DNA of 64,000 nt, from assembly GCA_001599755.1 (NCBI GenBank), contig BCHX01000001.1, positions 4,650,001-4,714,000 on the forward strand. The letters run 5' to 3'. This DNA is from Gliomastix tumulicola. Its lineage: Eukaryota; Ascomycota; Sordariomycetes; Hypocreales; Bionectriaceae. This document shows positions 1 to 10,954 of the stretch, piece by piece. The position numbers and the translations under genes are program-made. The stretch's first letter is position 1. Each line of letters starts with the position of its first letter. Below the pieces are notes generated by a model. The model was not told the DNA's origin. It saw only the letters and a list, made by a program, of their open reading frames with translations, and did no database searches.

Positions 1-1
1 T

Positions 2-2287
2 TTGGCAGGCCGCGAACCACCCAAGGTGGATGCTGTTGCCGACAAGCTTGCGAGCCTGAAGCTGGGCGGCGAGAAGCTGCCGGCCGACGGTCCCAAGACG
101 ACGGCTGAGAAGCGCGGAGCTAAGCCCGCTGCTCTCAACCTCGCACCTCTCAACACCAAGCCAGTTGAGCCTGCTCAGCCCAGTGCTGCTCTCCAGTCCC
201 TCAAGTCGGCACGATTCCTCAAGGTCATTGGCCAGGACATCTACCCAGAGGGCATCAAGTCTCCCAACCCAGCGCTCAATGCTGCTGTTGCTTCCAAGGG
301 CAAGACTTTCAAGTACGATGCCTCTTTCCTTCTGCAGTTCCAGAAGGTCTTCACGGAGCAGCCATCCCTCGAGTTCCACCAGCAAGTCAAGTCCTTGATT
401 GGCGACAATGACGGCGGCCGCTCCGCATCCGGTCGAGCACAGACGCCTGGTTCTGCCCGAACCAGCTCACGTGGTGGCGGTGCCAACTTTAACATGGGTG
501 CCTTCTCCAACGCGCCACCGGGTGGCCGAACGCTCCCTACGGGTACGAGCTCTGCAGAGCGGTTTGCGATGTCTAGTGGTGCGCTGCCCCGCCCTGGTGT
601 CAACTCGATGTCCTCGTTTAGGGGCCCTGCAGGAGCGTTCCCTATGGGAGCGTCCATGTCGCGCACGTCGTCGCAGTCCAACATGGGACCCAACTCGCCG
701 CGCCAGTCTAGCCGCCGCCAGCAGGGTGGAAGCCGACGTGACCAGGCTAACTCGGCACAGGCTGCTAAGACCATGCCTCTCACCGCCGGAATGGAGATCA
801 AGCCTATTGCGGTTTCTTCTTCAGGCTGGAAACCTACCAGCGTTGGCAAGGGAGCCAGTGGCGCAGGAGGCAGCGCCCCCGGTCACATGGACCCTGAGAT
901 GGTTCAGAGGAAGGTCAAGGCCGCCCTGAACAAGATGACACCTGAGAACTTCGAGCGTATCTCGGAGCAGATTCTGGTCATCACCTCGCAGTCCAAGGAT
1001 GAGACGGATGGCCGTACTCTCCGCCAAGTTATCCAGCTCACCTTCGAGAAGGCCACTGATGAGGCCCACTGGGCTTCTATGTATGCCAAGTTCTGCAAGA
1101 AGATGCTGGAGACCATGAGCGCCGACATCAAAGACGAGCGGATCAAGGACAAGAACGGCAACGTTGTCAGCGGTGGCCCCTTGTTCCGTAAGTATCTGCT
1201 CAACAGGTGTCAGGAGGAGTTCGAGCGAGGATGGGCCACTGAGACCCCAGAGGGCGAGGAAAGTGCCGAGAGGAAGCCTGGCGAAGCTGTCATGCTGTCT
1301 GATGAGTACTACGCCGCCGCCGCCGCCAAGCGACGAGGCCTCGGTCTGGTGCAGTTCATTGGTGAACTGTACAAGCTGGGCATGCTCACTGAGCGCATCA
1401 TGCTGGAGTGTGTGCATAAGCTCGTTGACCACAAGGGCATACCTGACGAGGCTGAGATCGAGTCGCTCTCGAAGCTGCTCCGCACTATTGGTGCTCACCT
1501 CGACCAGTCGGAGAAGGGCCGTCCCATGATGGACGTCTACTTCGGACGTATTATGGCCATGGTCGACTCTCCCGAACTTGCCAGCCGTTTGAAATTCATG
1601 CTCATGGATGTTGTCGATCTTCGTAAGGCGAACTGGCAGTCCAAGGAAGCCAACAAGGGCCCCAAGACTCTCGAGGAAGTCCGAGCCGAGGTATGAGACT
1701 CTTCTGACTATTTACCCCCTTCCACACAGGATCATCTTGCTAACTGATAATCAGGCTGAGGCTGCACAGGCTGCAAAGGCCCAGGAATCGGCCAGGAGCA
1801 ACCAGCGTGGCGGAGGTGGCGGCCGCCCTCAGGCTGGCCGTGGCGATGCCCGCAACTTCTCGGCTGGCTACAACCAACAGACGAGTAACCAAGTCGGTAT
1901 CGACGACTTGCGACGTCTCAAGGGCTCGGCCAACCGGACTTCTAGCGGCAACCTCTCGTTGGGCCCGCAGTCGATGCTCGCGTCGCGCAGCAACAGTGGA
2001 AGGCGTCTTGGACCTGGCGGTTCCCTCGGACGACCTGGAGAGGATTCTGGCAACTCCTCCAGGACCGGGACTCCTCCTGTCAGGGAGAACTCAACCAATG
2101 CGTTTAGGTATGTCTCAAGCCCCCAGCCCCTTCTCGCAGCGCAACACAGAGACAGATATGCTAACGAACTCGTAACAGCCTCCTAGCCAACATGGACAAT
2201 GAGAACCCAGCCTCGCCTCCGTCTACTGCCGCATCGCCGTCCATTTCAAAGGCTGTCCCTGACAGCGACAAGAAGGACGGCGAGTGA
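2..2287 (+). CDS. Translation initiation factor eIF4G, C-terminal part (5' end outside window)
   Basis: Scaffold of the cytoplasmic cap-binding complex eIF4F, joining cap-bound eIF4E to eIF4A and the 40S subunit. Exons 2-1690, 1755-2107 and 2179-2287; both introns have GTATGA/GTATGT donors and keep frame. The first codon here is not a start, so the N-terminus (usually Pab1-binding and low-complexity) is missing. Seen: an eIF4E-binding motif of type YX4L-phi (YDASFLL, near residue 105 of the visible part), a Ser/Gly/Arg-rich linker, then a MIF4G HEAT domain at about residues 298-545 with the typical stretch PLFRKYLLNRCQEEFERGW. An RGG-like, Ser-rich tail follows. No MA3 domain follows, as in other fungal eIF4Gs. 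The gene converges on the polymerase gene downstream. Confident call. Confidence 0.93.
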
Positions 2288-3746
2288 TAGCGATTTTCCT
2301 CCTACTTCAACGGTGTTCTTGCATTTCGGAAGATAGACTTGGCGGGGCTGTCCATTCTTGCATTTACAGGCTTCTCACGAGACCCTATTTCTTGTTGGCT
2401 TTTACCGCCTGAAAAAGTTTTCTTTTTTTGGCACACGCACCCATACGATGATACCTCTATCCGATAGAACAGGCAGGCAGCCTCCTGGAGAGCAGTAAAG
2501 AGGAGGGGAAGGGGGCCTTCGTCTTTACCGGTCGGGAGATATGCCTTCACTGCTGCTACTCTTATCTAATTTACTCGGGCGGTTTTTCTTTCTGCAAACA
2601 TGCTTCTGGCGCGCGATGCACATCATGCCTGTTCTTCCCCCCGCTATCTCGCCTCGACTCGCTTCTCTCCTCTCGACCTGCATGACAGTTCGAGATGATG
2701 AAGGGAAGCAGCCTGATCTCGTGACGTGTCTCCGGAAACAGACGACACCACGAGAATGGAGCTGAGATGCGACGGGTCGCGGGAGGGACGCCCTCTACCG
2801 CCAAGAGGGGTAGGGTACCCTTCTATCTTATGGGGGACTATCGGCCTCAGTGCTGTCTCTGAGTCACGTGGCGGTCAGCGACAGTGACACTCGCACGGCC
2901 ATGGAGTTTGCGTTATTTCATGCATGTTGGTGTTTTTATTTTTTGGGTCCTGATCTGCGCATCACAGCCCCTCGTCCACCGCTCTTGAGCCGTCTCTTCC
3001 GGCTTCCAGTTTGGTCCGAGGGTGCCAGGGGGCTGCAGCCAGACAATGGGATGGGGGACAGGCGTCATTCTCGCGCCCTGGCGGGTTTCATTCAGATAGG
3101 AGGGAAGATGTCCATTCTGCCGTTCTTACGACAGCAGATTCGGGAGTTCCTGATCTGATGAGACGAATATCTAGAGGCATGAAAGAGCCTGATTCACCCG
3201 GAAGGTGGACGAACAGGAAAGGAAATGGCGGGTTGGGAAAGGGACAAAGATGTTCCAAAAATGAAGGACTGATGGTTTTTCCTCTCCCCGTTGTGGTCGT
3301 GGTTCGGTTGTCTTTTTTCTTCCTTCTCATTCTGAGTGATATTCTTTGTTGGCTGTATATCTGATCTAATGTTCGTTTCTCTCATGATCCGCTCTCAATA
3401 ATGGACGAGGGAGGAGGGGACTTTGAGGTACAAAATATATTGGTTCTTATATCTCGGCGGTATTTCCTTTCCATGTATGTGCTTGTGAGTGAGTGATATT
3501 GCTTCCGCTATAGCATAAACACCAGTAGTATGTATCACTTGATCTAGTGTTAATAAGAGGCAGGATGATCGTGATTGATGTTTGTTCATTATTCAACGGT
3601 ATACTTATATATACGAATCTCATCCAGCTGTAAAATCATGATCCCGAATCCAACGCCGATGCCAGTTTCATTTCACCACTAAACCCATTGCAAAATCCAA
3701 GACGCCCATTATCCAGACCCTCGTCCCAGCGCCCTCATCATCCCGT
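2288..3746. other. Convergent intergenic region
   Basis: Region of 1.46 kb between the 3' ends of eIF4G and DNA polymerase alpha. It should hold both 3' UTRs. It has T-rich tracts (for example 2419-2429 and 3277-3330), and short ORFs show no coding character. No repeat, tRNA or gene was recognised. Confidence 0.6.
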
Positions 3747-6700
3747 TCATGCAGCGGTAAGAATGGCCTTGTTGAAGCCCAGCTTCGCAAAGAGCGTGTC
3801 CATGGCGACCCATTGCCGGCCGCACTTCTCAAGATACCTGTCAACAACGCCCTTGACCGTGGTGAACCTCGTGCGGTTGTGCTCGGCCAGGGCCAGCACC
3901 TTCTCTCGCTGCTCCGCTGTGAGGCTGCTGCTGTCGTCGCTGGGCCCTGCCGCCGAGGCTGTGGCCTTGGTGCGAGCTCGATCAACATCCCAGAGGCTTG
4001 CGAAGTAGACGAGCTGGTTGTAGATGGCCTTTTCAGTGTACTCGTAGCGCATGCGTCCAAGACAGTCGCGTGCAAGGCCCTTGGGCCCGAGGCAGCGTGT
4101 TCCGTACACACTGATCTGGCGCGTGCGGTTACCACACTGGGAATCGTCGCAGACGAGCCAGCCCTCGTAGTAGCGGGTTGTCTGGGTACGAATGGTGCTC
4201 TCGACTTGAGCAACGATAGAGAGGGTAGGAATGACGTTGCTGCAGCCGGGGCAGGTGACGCCAGTAGCCGAGATGCGATCAAGCGACGTGATGAGTCCCT
4301 CAAAGGGTGACGTCGCCTTGCACTTGCGGCATCGGATAGGCAGTCTAGCGCAGTCGCTGAAACGAACCTCATCGGGGACCTGAGACTCAAGAGGGTGGAT
4401 CTCGAGGTCATCGCTGGCGCTGTTCTGCTGGGTCTGGATCGAGTTGTACTTGCGCACGTCTAGACCGAGCTGCTCTGCAAGCTGAGATGTTGACGTGCCA
4501 GTGATGTTGGCACAAAGACGCTCCACGGGCGGGAAGATCTGCTTGCCAATGTACCACTCGACGTCAGGGATGAGAGTAGCGTCAGCCTTGAGATCGGCCG
4601 GTGCGTAGGCCCTCTTCGGCGCCGGCTCTGAGCTTTGGCTGTCGCCAGTGATGATATACGAGACAACGTCGCCCTTGCGGACCGTCTTCCCCCGGGCAAG
4701 ATCACGAAGGGCGACTTGGACCTGAGGCATCGAGTCCGCGTTGGGATACTCCTGAGGTGCCTTTCCGAGCTGGGTGAAGATGATGTACTTGGATGTAGGG
4801 ATGGACTGCTCGCGCATTTTGCCCGAGATGTCACGCAGATACTCGTGAATGCGAGCAACGGAAGCCTCCGTCTCGTCTCCCGACAGAATTTCGTCCAGCA
4901 GATGCTTCGAGATCTCCTTGGAAAGAGCACAGTATTCTCGGCGCCTCATGTCGAGACCCTTGACTTCCATCTGCTCCACGAACTTGCCATCCTTCTCGAC
5001 AAGATTGATGGCGGCATACTTCTTCTTGGCCTGGAGGAGGATGCGCCTGAAGACATTGTCAATGTCAATCTCAAGCAGCCTGTACTGGTCATTGACAGCC
5101 CTCTTGAACTCGTTGCCGACCTTGTAGGCATCCGCCACATTCTCGACGTTGGCGTTGATCATGACCGAGTCCGTGTCACCATAGATGACCTGCAGAGACT
5201 TGCTCTCAGCCAGGTCCTTGGTGCTCCGGAGAATCTCACGACCCTTGTATGTGGTCAGGACGGCGAGAGGGCGGGCATAGAAACGAGACTTGGTATATCC
5301 AAGACAGCCGTACATGGAGTTGGCTGTGAGCTTGAGCGCCAGCTGCTTGATATCCCAGGTCGCGATCTCTTCGGTCGTGGCCATCTTATCCTTCATCAGA
5401 CTCTTGACTTGACGTCGTCTGCTGACGAGAGTTGCGATGAGCTTCGGCAGGATACCCTGGGCTTTGTTCTGAGGCACTTCAGGAACCTCGTCTTCACCCT
5501 CGACCTGAGACTATTGTTAGCGTCTTTGAGAGTATAGTTAATGGAGGAGCATTCAAGCACTCACCGATGCTTTCCTGTCGACAGTCGTGAAGCAGATGTT
5601 GAACTCCTGGATGATAGACGGGTACAGTGAGTTGAAGTCCATGACAAGAACGAACTTGTCGTAGAGACCCTTTTCAGGCTCAAAGACCAGACCACCCTTG
5701 TACTTGTCCTTCTTCTTCCCGCCGTCACCTGCTTCCTCGTTGTTCTCGTCCTCAGCCTTCTGCCGCCCCCGGAACGTCTGCTTGTCAGGGCAGATGTACT
5801 TGTTTCGGTGGAACTCATGGAGCAGAATGTACTCGTTGCGCTCAGCACGCGTTCCGGTCAGAGTACGAGCCCAGGAATTGCCAGCCAAGTTGGTCAGCAC
5901 TTTGGTCAAGGGGAGCATCTGCACACTCAGGGCAAGGGCGGCGACGTAGTGCGTATCATCCTCGATGTGAGTGATGTAGTTCATGAGGCCCTGTCTCTCC
6001 TTGGCCCACGTGTTCAAGACGGCCTCGTTATCGAGATCGCGGCGGACGTTGTTGCCAGCCAGATACAGGCTGACCATCTCGGTCAGTGTCCACGATTGAC
6101 ACTTATACATAGCAGAACGGCCTGCATCGTTGGCGAGATCGCAGAGGAGTCGTCCAGCAATAATCTGACGCTCTGCGAAGACATTGCCTCCGACCTTGGC
6201 GATGGAGGCCGGCCAGTCAGTCCTTCGGAGACGACCCAGTCGAGACCACTGGTGAATCTTCTTCTCATGGAGGCGGTTGAGGAGGACACTGTAGTCAACA
6301 CCCTCGAGCTGGTGGCCCAGGATGACATCAGGATCCGTCACGTCCACTTGCGCGAGGAAGAAGCTCAAAATCTCTTGCTCGGTCTTCTTGAGGGAGATCA
6401 GTCCCTTTTTCCTCTCCCTGGCTAGTTGCTCAAAGCCCAGGGGGAAAGATTGCCCGTGGGGACGGATGAGAGTAAATGTTCGGCATGGGAGCTGCTCGGC
6501 GGGAGTTGTGTCTGTCAGGAGGACGTTCTCGTATATCCTGGCGCTGATGGCAAGGATCTCCTGCTTGTTTTCCTTCTGGTTGAAGCAAGTCCGGAGTGCG
6601 AGACTCATCAACGTCAGCGGAGGAGCCTCGAGGTTATCCGAATCGCCCAGGACAGACACCATGTTGGGGTGCTCAGCGAGGACCTCCAGCTTGCAGTGAG

Positions 6701-8350
6701 AGGCGTTCTTGATAGCGCCAAAGTCGGCATCCTGGATCTTGAGCCAGCATGGGCCCATGATGTTCTTCCAGAGAACAAACTGCTCGAAGAGAGACGTGTT
6801 GGTGCCAAACACGTGAGAGAACGTCTGCCCCTTCATGCCGTCCATCTGTGGTTTGGTGTAGGGATAGAGAAGCTTGAGGTACTGTGCTTCCTTGGGAATC
6901 TCGGGTAGCTCAAAGGCATACTTGCGAGTACAGGGCTTGATCTTGTACATTCCCACGTTGCTCCTGGTCATCAATTCGTCAAGCTCGTTGTAGACGTCAC
7001 TCATGCCGACACTTTCGTCGGTCTCCTCGCCGTCCACGACTCGGTGCTCTCTGGGGAGAAAGTAGAGCTTTCGGAGGATATTGTCCACCTTGACAAAACA
7101 GCTGACAAAGGTTGAGGTCTTCTTGTTCAAGACCTTGCCAAAGAGACACAGGCTTCCCCTGACCTCTGTATAGTCGGTCCAGAAGAAGTTGAGACTACCG
7201 TCCTCTTCAATGGCATCCTTATGGTCGATCTTGCCGACAAACTTGGTCTCGGAGGGAGAGCTGCTGACCACGTTGAGCTTGTTCGAGAGATCATTCCAGG
7301 ACGAGAAGTCAACATCGGGTCCCTTAGCTGGCGAGGAACTAATAGGCGTAGGATAAGGCTCCGGCTTGATGATTTTCTTGACGGGACGAGATCCAGCGAG
7401 GTTCACGCTGGTAGTGTTGATCGCACCAGCGTGTGCGACCTCCATCATGTCGTCATCGTCGTCATCTTCCTCCTTTTTCACCTCTGGCTTTGTCTGGGCC
7501 GTCTGTGCCTTTCGTTCGGCCACCTTGGCGGTGGGCGATGAAGGGGCAGGGTCACTCATGGGAATATCAAGCGGCCCGTCGTCCATGGGGGGCATGTAGC
7601 CCTCGTCGTCAAAGTCATCCCTGCTCAGGGCCGGCGGTGATGGCCGTCGAGTATCGACAGTCTTCTTCTTCTTCTTCTGGTAGGGCTCCCGAGCGGGTGA
7701 GAGCTCTCTTGCCTTGCGACGCTCGCCAGATCTGGGCGGTGCTGGGGTGGGAATGTTGGTGTCTACCTCGCCGAGGAGGCCGGCGAGGAAGTCGTCGTCG
7801 GCTTTGGTTCTTTCGACCTACAAAAGTAATCAGTGTCAGCAGCTTCAAATCACGTCAAAAGCGTCGGGTGAGCGTACCTTAGCCTTGGGCTGTGTCTTGG
7901 TCGCGCCTTTCGTGAAGTATTCGGTGATATCTCGGTCGTTCGCGTCTTTCTTTGCTTGTTCTTCCTGGCGTGCTTTCTTGGCTGCACGTAAAGCATTGCG
8001 TGTCAGTATGTGTTTTCTTCGTTAACAGACCTCAATAGTATATGTCACGAACCTGCTTTGCTTGGACGGCCACGAGGAGCAAGATCGTCGCCCTCGCTGT
8101 CGGAATCGTATCGCTGGACACGGTCCCATTCCTCACGACCGTCGTCCGCATACCCTTCGCCATTGTCGTCTACCACGAAGTCATCCTGGTTCAGACGCTC
8201 GCGGACAAGCCTCTTGTATCCATCCTCGTCGACGTTGTCGTAAACATCGTCGACCTCCTCGACTTGGTACGTATCAAAGGCCTTCTTGCCGGACTTGCGC
8301 AGGGCGCGCAGCTCGGCGAGCTTCGCCTTGTGGTTGCTGACCTTGGACAT
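3747..8350 (-). CDS. pol1: DNA polymerase alpha catalytic subunit (Pol1/Swi7)
   Basis: Catalytic B-family polymerase of the nuclear Pol alpha-primase complex, which extends RNA primers at origins and on the lagging strand. Exons 8350-8053, 7981-7878, 7817-5565 and 5510-3747 keep frame throughout and give 1472 aa, the usual size. ATG 8350 is the first in-frame ATG of an open exon. Seen: acidic/basic N-terminal domain with QEEQAKK, a central region with the degenerate exonuclease fold, motif A DFNSLYPSIIQEFNIC (about residue 861), motif B KLTANSMYGCLGY (about 945), motif C YGDTDS (about 995-1000), and two C-terminal cysteine pairs-of-pairs (CRKC...CPGC and CDDSQC...C) that bind Zn and Fe-S/Zn and contact the B subunit. 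Upstream MCB boxes suggest G1/S expression. Very confident. Confidence 0.97.
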
Positions 8351-9342
8351 ATTCTCCAAGTCCCCTTTTTAGGCTGCTGAACGAACCATGGAAAAGGAGA
8401 GACAACGAATGTGGTGAAGAAGCTGTGGTTGGTAGAGGGGAAAGAAGGCAGCAGCAGAGGAGGGACGCTTGCAAGGTAGGCTGCTTGTTAAAGTGGTAAT
8501 AGAGAACGCGGGTCCAGGCGGGTGTCAATTTACACAGGGAACGCGTCTCGCGTTAGCGCGTCGCGACTCTGTTTAATGGAGGGTACATGCGGGTCTGCGG
8601 GTAGTACTTTGGTGGGGCTCTCGAGGTACCTGATCCTGCGTGCTTCAGCGATGTTGGTGGGGCTCCTCATAGTAGGGTTCCGGTGGTGCGCCACATTCAA
8701 TTGTTAGTAAACGTAGGAAGCAACCTCCAGCCACATCGTCCCCAACTACATCTGTTAGACCACGGCCCGCAGACATCTTCAACCACACGACCGCGGTGGT
8801 AGACATGCTTCTATGACTCAATTCGAGTGTTTCCGGAAATGGATACTATTTACATAGGGTCTTGTTTATGCAGATGACTGGTGAAGCGACCGCAAATGAG
8901 CCACTGGCTGCTTAGCCAACCAAGCAGGTGCCAGGTGCGCTATAGTCATGTGCCTTCCACCGTCAAGGCTCCTCTCGGCAAAAGCTACTGCTGCAAAAAT
9001 CACCTCAATTGAGGAGGTTAGCAACCCGGAGAGTGCAATGGCTGTCGTCGTCGCCACTACTAGTTACCTCAGCCTCACGATGGGAAGGAACGTTGAGGAT
9101 GGCCGACAAGAGCGGCTCGTTCAGCCTCCTCCATTTGTCCCGAGGCGTTCGAACCATCATCCCTCTTCCGTCTCTTGGTTCTTCCCTCCCACAACTTGAA
9201 GCTATTCTCGTAGCATCACAACTCACCGCATTCATTCATCAGTACTATCAGTAATTCTTAGGATATTTTTTCTCCTTTTTCGTTTTCTTTGCCAACCGCC
9301 ATAGTCTCAAGAAAGGCTTCCTACAGCTCACGAGTCATCGTC
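8351..9342. promoter_or_regulatory. Divergent promoter region, Pol alpha (-) and unknown gene (+)
   Basis: About 1 kb between two divergent start codons. It contains a GC-rich ACGCGT/GCGCGT cluster at 8541-8566 (separate entry) and two copies of GGTGGGGCTC (about 8610 and 8656). A T-rich stretch lies before the + strand start (about 9260-9290). No gene seen. Confidence 0.55.
8541..8566. promoter_or_regulatory. MluI cell-cycle box cluster upstream of Pol alpha
   Basis: A perfect ACGCGT at 8541-8546 is followed within 20 bp by CGCGTTAGCGCG-type half sites. It lies about 190 bp upstream of the polymerase ATG. ACGCGT is the established binding site of the MBF (Mbp1/Res-Cdc10 type) G1/S factor in yeasts; its use here is inferred. 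Confidence 0.5.
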
Positions 9343-10591
9343 ATGTTCTTCGGCTCTCTCAAGTCAGACCGCGACCGTCGCCAATCGTCACGATTCTCGA
9401 CGTGGCGAAGACAAAAAGATGCCGATTTTGCATCCAAACAAGAACACGAGAACACCTTGGCCTCGCGGGATGTTCATCAAGTGAGCGCGGTTCTTGAGCC
9501 GCCAGAGACTGTGCTTGCGAAGGAAGATGTGCCTGACAAGCTCCCCATTCATGTTGAATTCAACAAAGCTCAGGGTGCGAGCCCAATCCTCTCTCCTCCT
9601 AACCAGGAACTTCTCCATTGAGCTCATCCCTGACCAATTGCTAGTTACTAAGGGTTCTATTCGACAGCGGAGGAGCCTAAGCAACGTCCTCCAGAACGTT
9701 CGCACTAAGCTCCGTCGCAGCGAGAACTCGACGGACATTTCAGAGAGCTCTCCTTTCCCACAGGTCCAGGAACGAGCTGCCAACGCCGTTGCCCGCGAAT
9801 CCTCTGGGTCTTCCGAGCCCGAGAGTGAACCCATGTCGCCCATCAAGCCGGTGCCTTTGCCCTCACTTGACCTAATCCATGACTTCTCCCCAGAAGCCAC
9901 TCGGCACTGGTCATCTACCTTTCAGACCGGCTTAGACGATGCCGCCACCAGCATAAGCGGGACTTTTGCTACCGTGAACAGCGATAAGCCACCCCCTGAG
10001 AGTACAGCAGAGGTTTTGGGTCCAATCGCGACACGGCTTAGGAGAAACGCCGCGCATCGTTTGTCGAAGCGACCTCCCCCGTCAAGAACCCTACATGACC
10101 AACATGAGAGTACGAGAGCTCAACCCGAAGCTCACCAGCCAGGGGAGGCTCCGTCCAGTGCGTCCCCAGAACGGACGAGTCGCGTACCCTTGCCGTGGAT
10201 CGACAAGGTCTTGGAGACTTCGGTAGCTCAGAGGAGTCCCATTGAGGCTCCCGAGCCTATCGCAGAAGCGAAGCCCTCGGCTCGCCGCGAGACGACCCCA
10301 GATTGCTCGGTAACAATAGGCTCAGATCAGGCACTCAAAGCCTACTACGTCGAAAAGCTTCGAAAGATGTGTCTCGATTCCAACATCGATCCGAACTTCC
10401 TGCCTTTCAACCCCCGGATTGTTAGCAGGAGCCAGAAAGGAGGCTCGACATCCACGTCGGCTAGGGCGTCTGCAACGTCCTGTGAAAAGTCGACTTCTTC
10501 CGGGGCGTACGCAGAATCCGCCAGCGAAGATTGTACGGTTTCCAGCATATCTTCTCTTGCGCTTTCCCTATCCCCAAGACTTGGTCGTTGA
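9343..10591 (+). CDS. Hypothetical Ser/Pro-rich protein, no recognised family
   Basis: Model: exon 1 9343-9574 from ATG 9343, intron 9575-9644 (donor GTGCGA, branch CTGAC 15 nt before TAG), exon 2 9645-10591; phase is kept and the product is 392 aa. Seen: short basic start, then long low-complexity stretches rich in Ser, Pro, Glu and Arg. The only ordered-looking piece is a helical segment near residue 310 (KAYYVEKLRKMCLDSNIDP) followed by a Ser-rich tail. No signal peptide, membrane segment or catalytic motif. Nothing identifies a function. Codon use is ordinary but less GC3-biased than the neighbours, as often seen in fast-evolving fungal proteins. The exon 2 frame is certain; the intron is inferred. 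Confidence 0.6.
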
Positions 10592-10954
10592 TGGGAGTTT
10601 GGACACAACTCAGAAGTGCTGGAAGGAGGGTTGGATGAGCAAGGCGGTTCAATGGACAGGACTTCAATGAATTGCGTTGATTGTGTAGTATACATCATTA
10701 ATGGCGCTAGCCCTGGCTTCGTCCCGGCTAATGCAAGTATAGTCCTTTGAGCAGACTGACACGGTGAACAGGACTGAGTGCGTAAAAAGTCCAACCCAAA
10801 TTGAAGTCTGCCTATATCCAAACGCCACGCCGGCAAACACACTACAAGCGGCTCCCAGTGGTGGTGCTAATTTTTATCCCCAATATTCATACAAGCCCGA
10901 CTCTTTGATAGACGGGAGCTCCCTTTCCATATGTACATAGCCAAGTTTGCGGCC
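10592..10954. other. Convergent 3' spacer
   Basis: A 363 bp spacer between the ends of the unknown gene (+) and the PPR gene (-). Presumably only 3' UTRs; nothing else seen. Confidence 0.5.

Noticed and set aside
241..1498. Long antisense frames opposite eIF4G
   Set aside because: No recognisable features; sense MIF4G domain is clear.
5511..5564. Reading the GTG at 5477 as a separate start for a C-terminal polymerase protein
   Set aside because: A 54-bp intron joins 5565 to 5510 in phase and links motif A to motif B of one polymerase.
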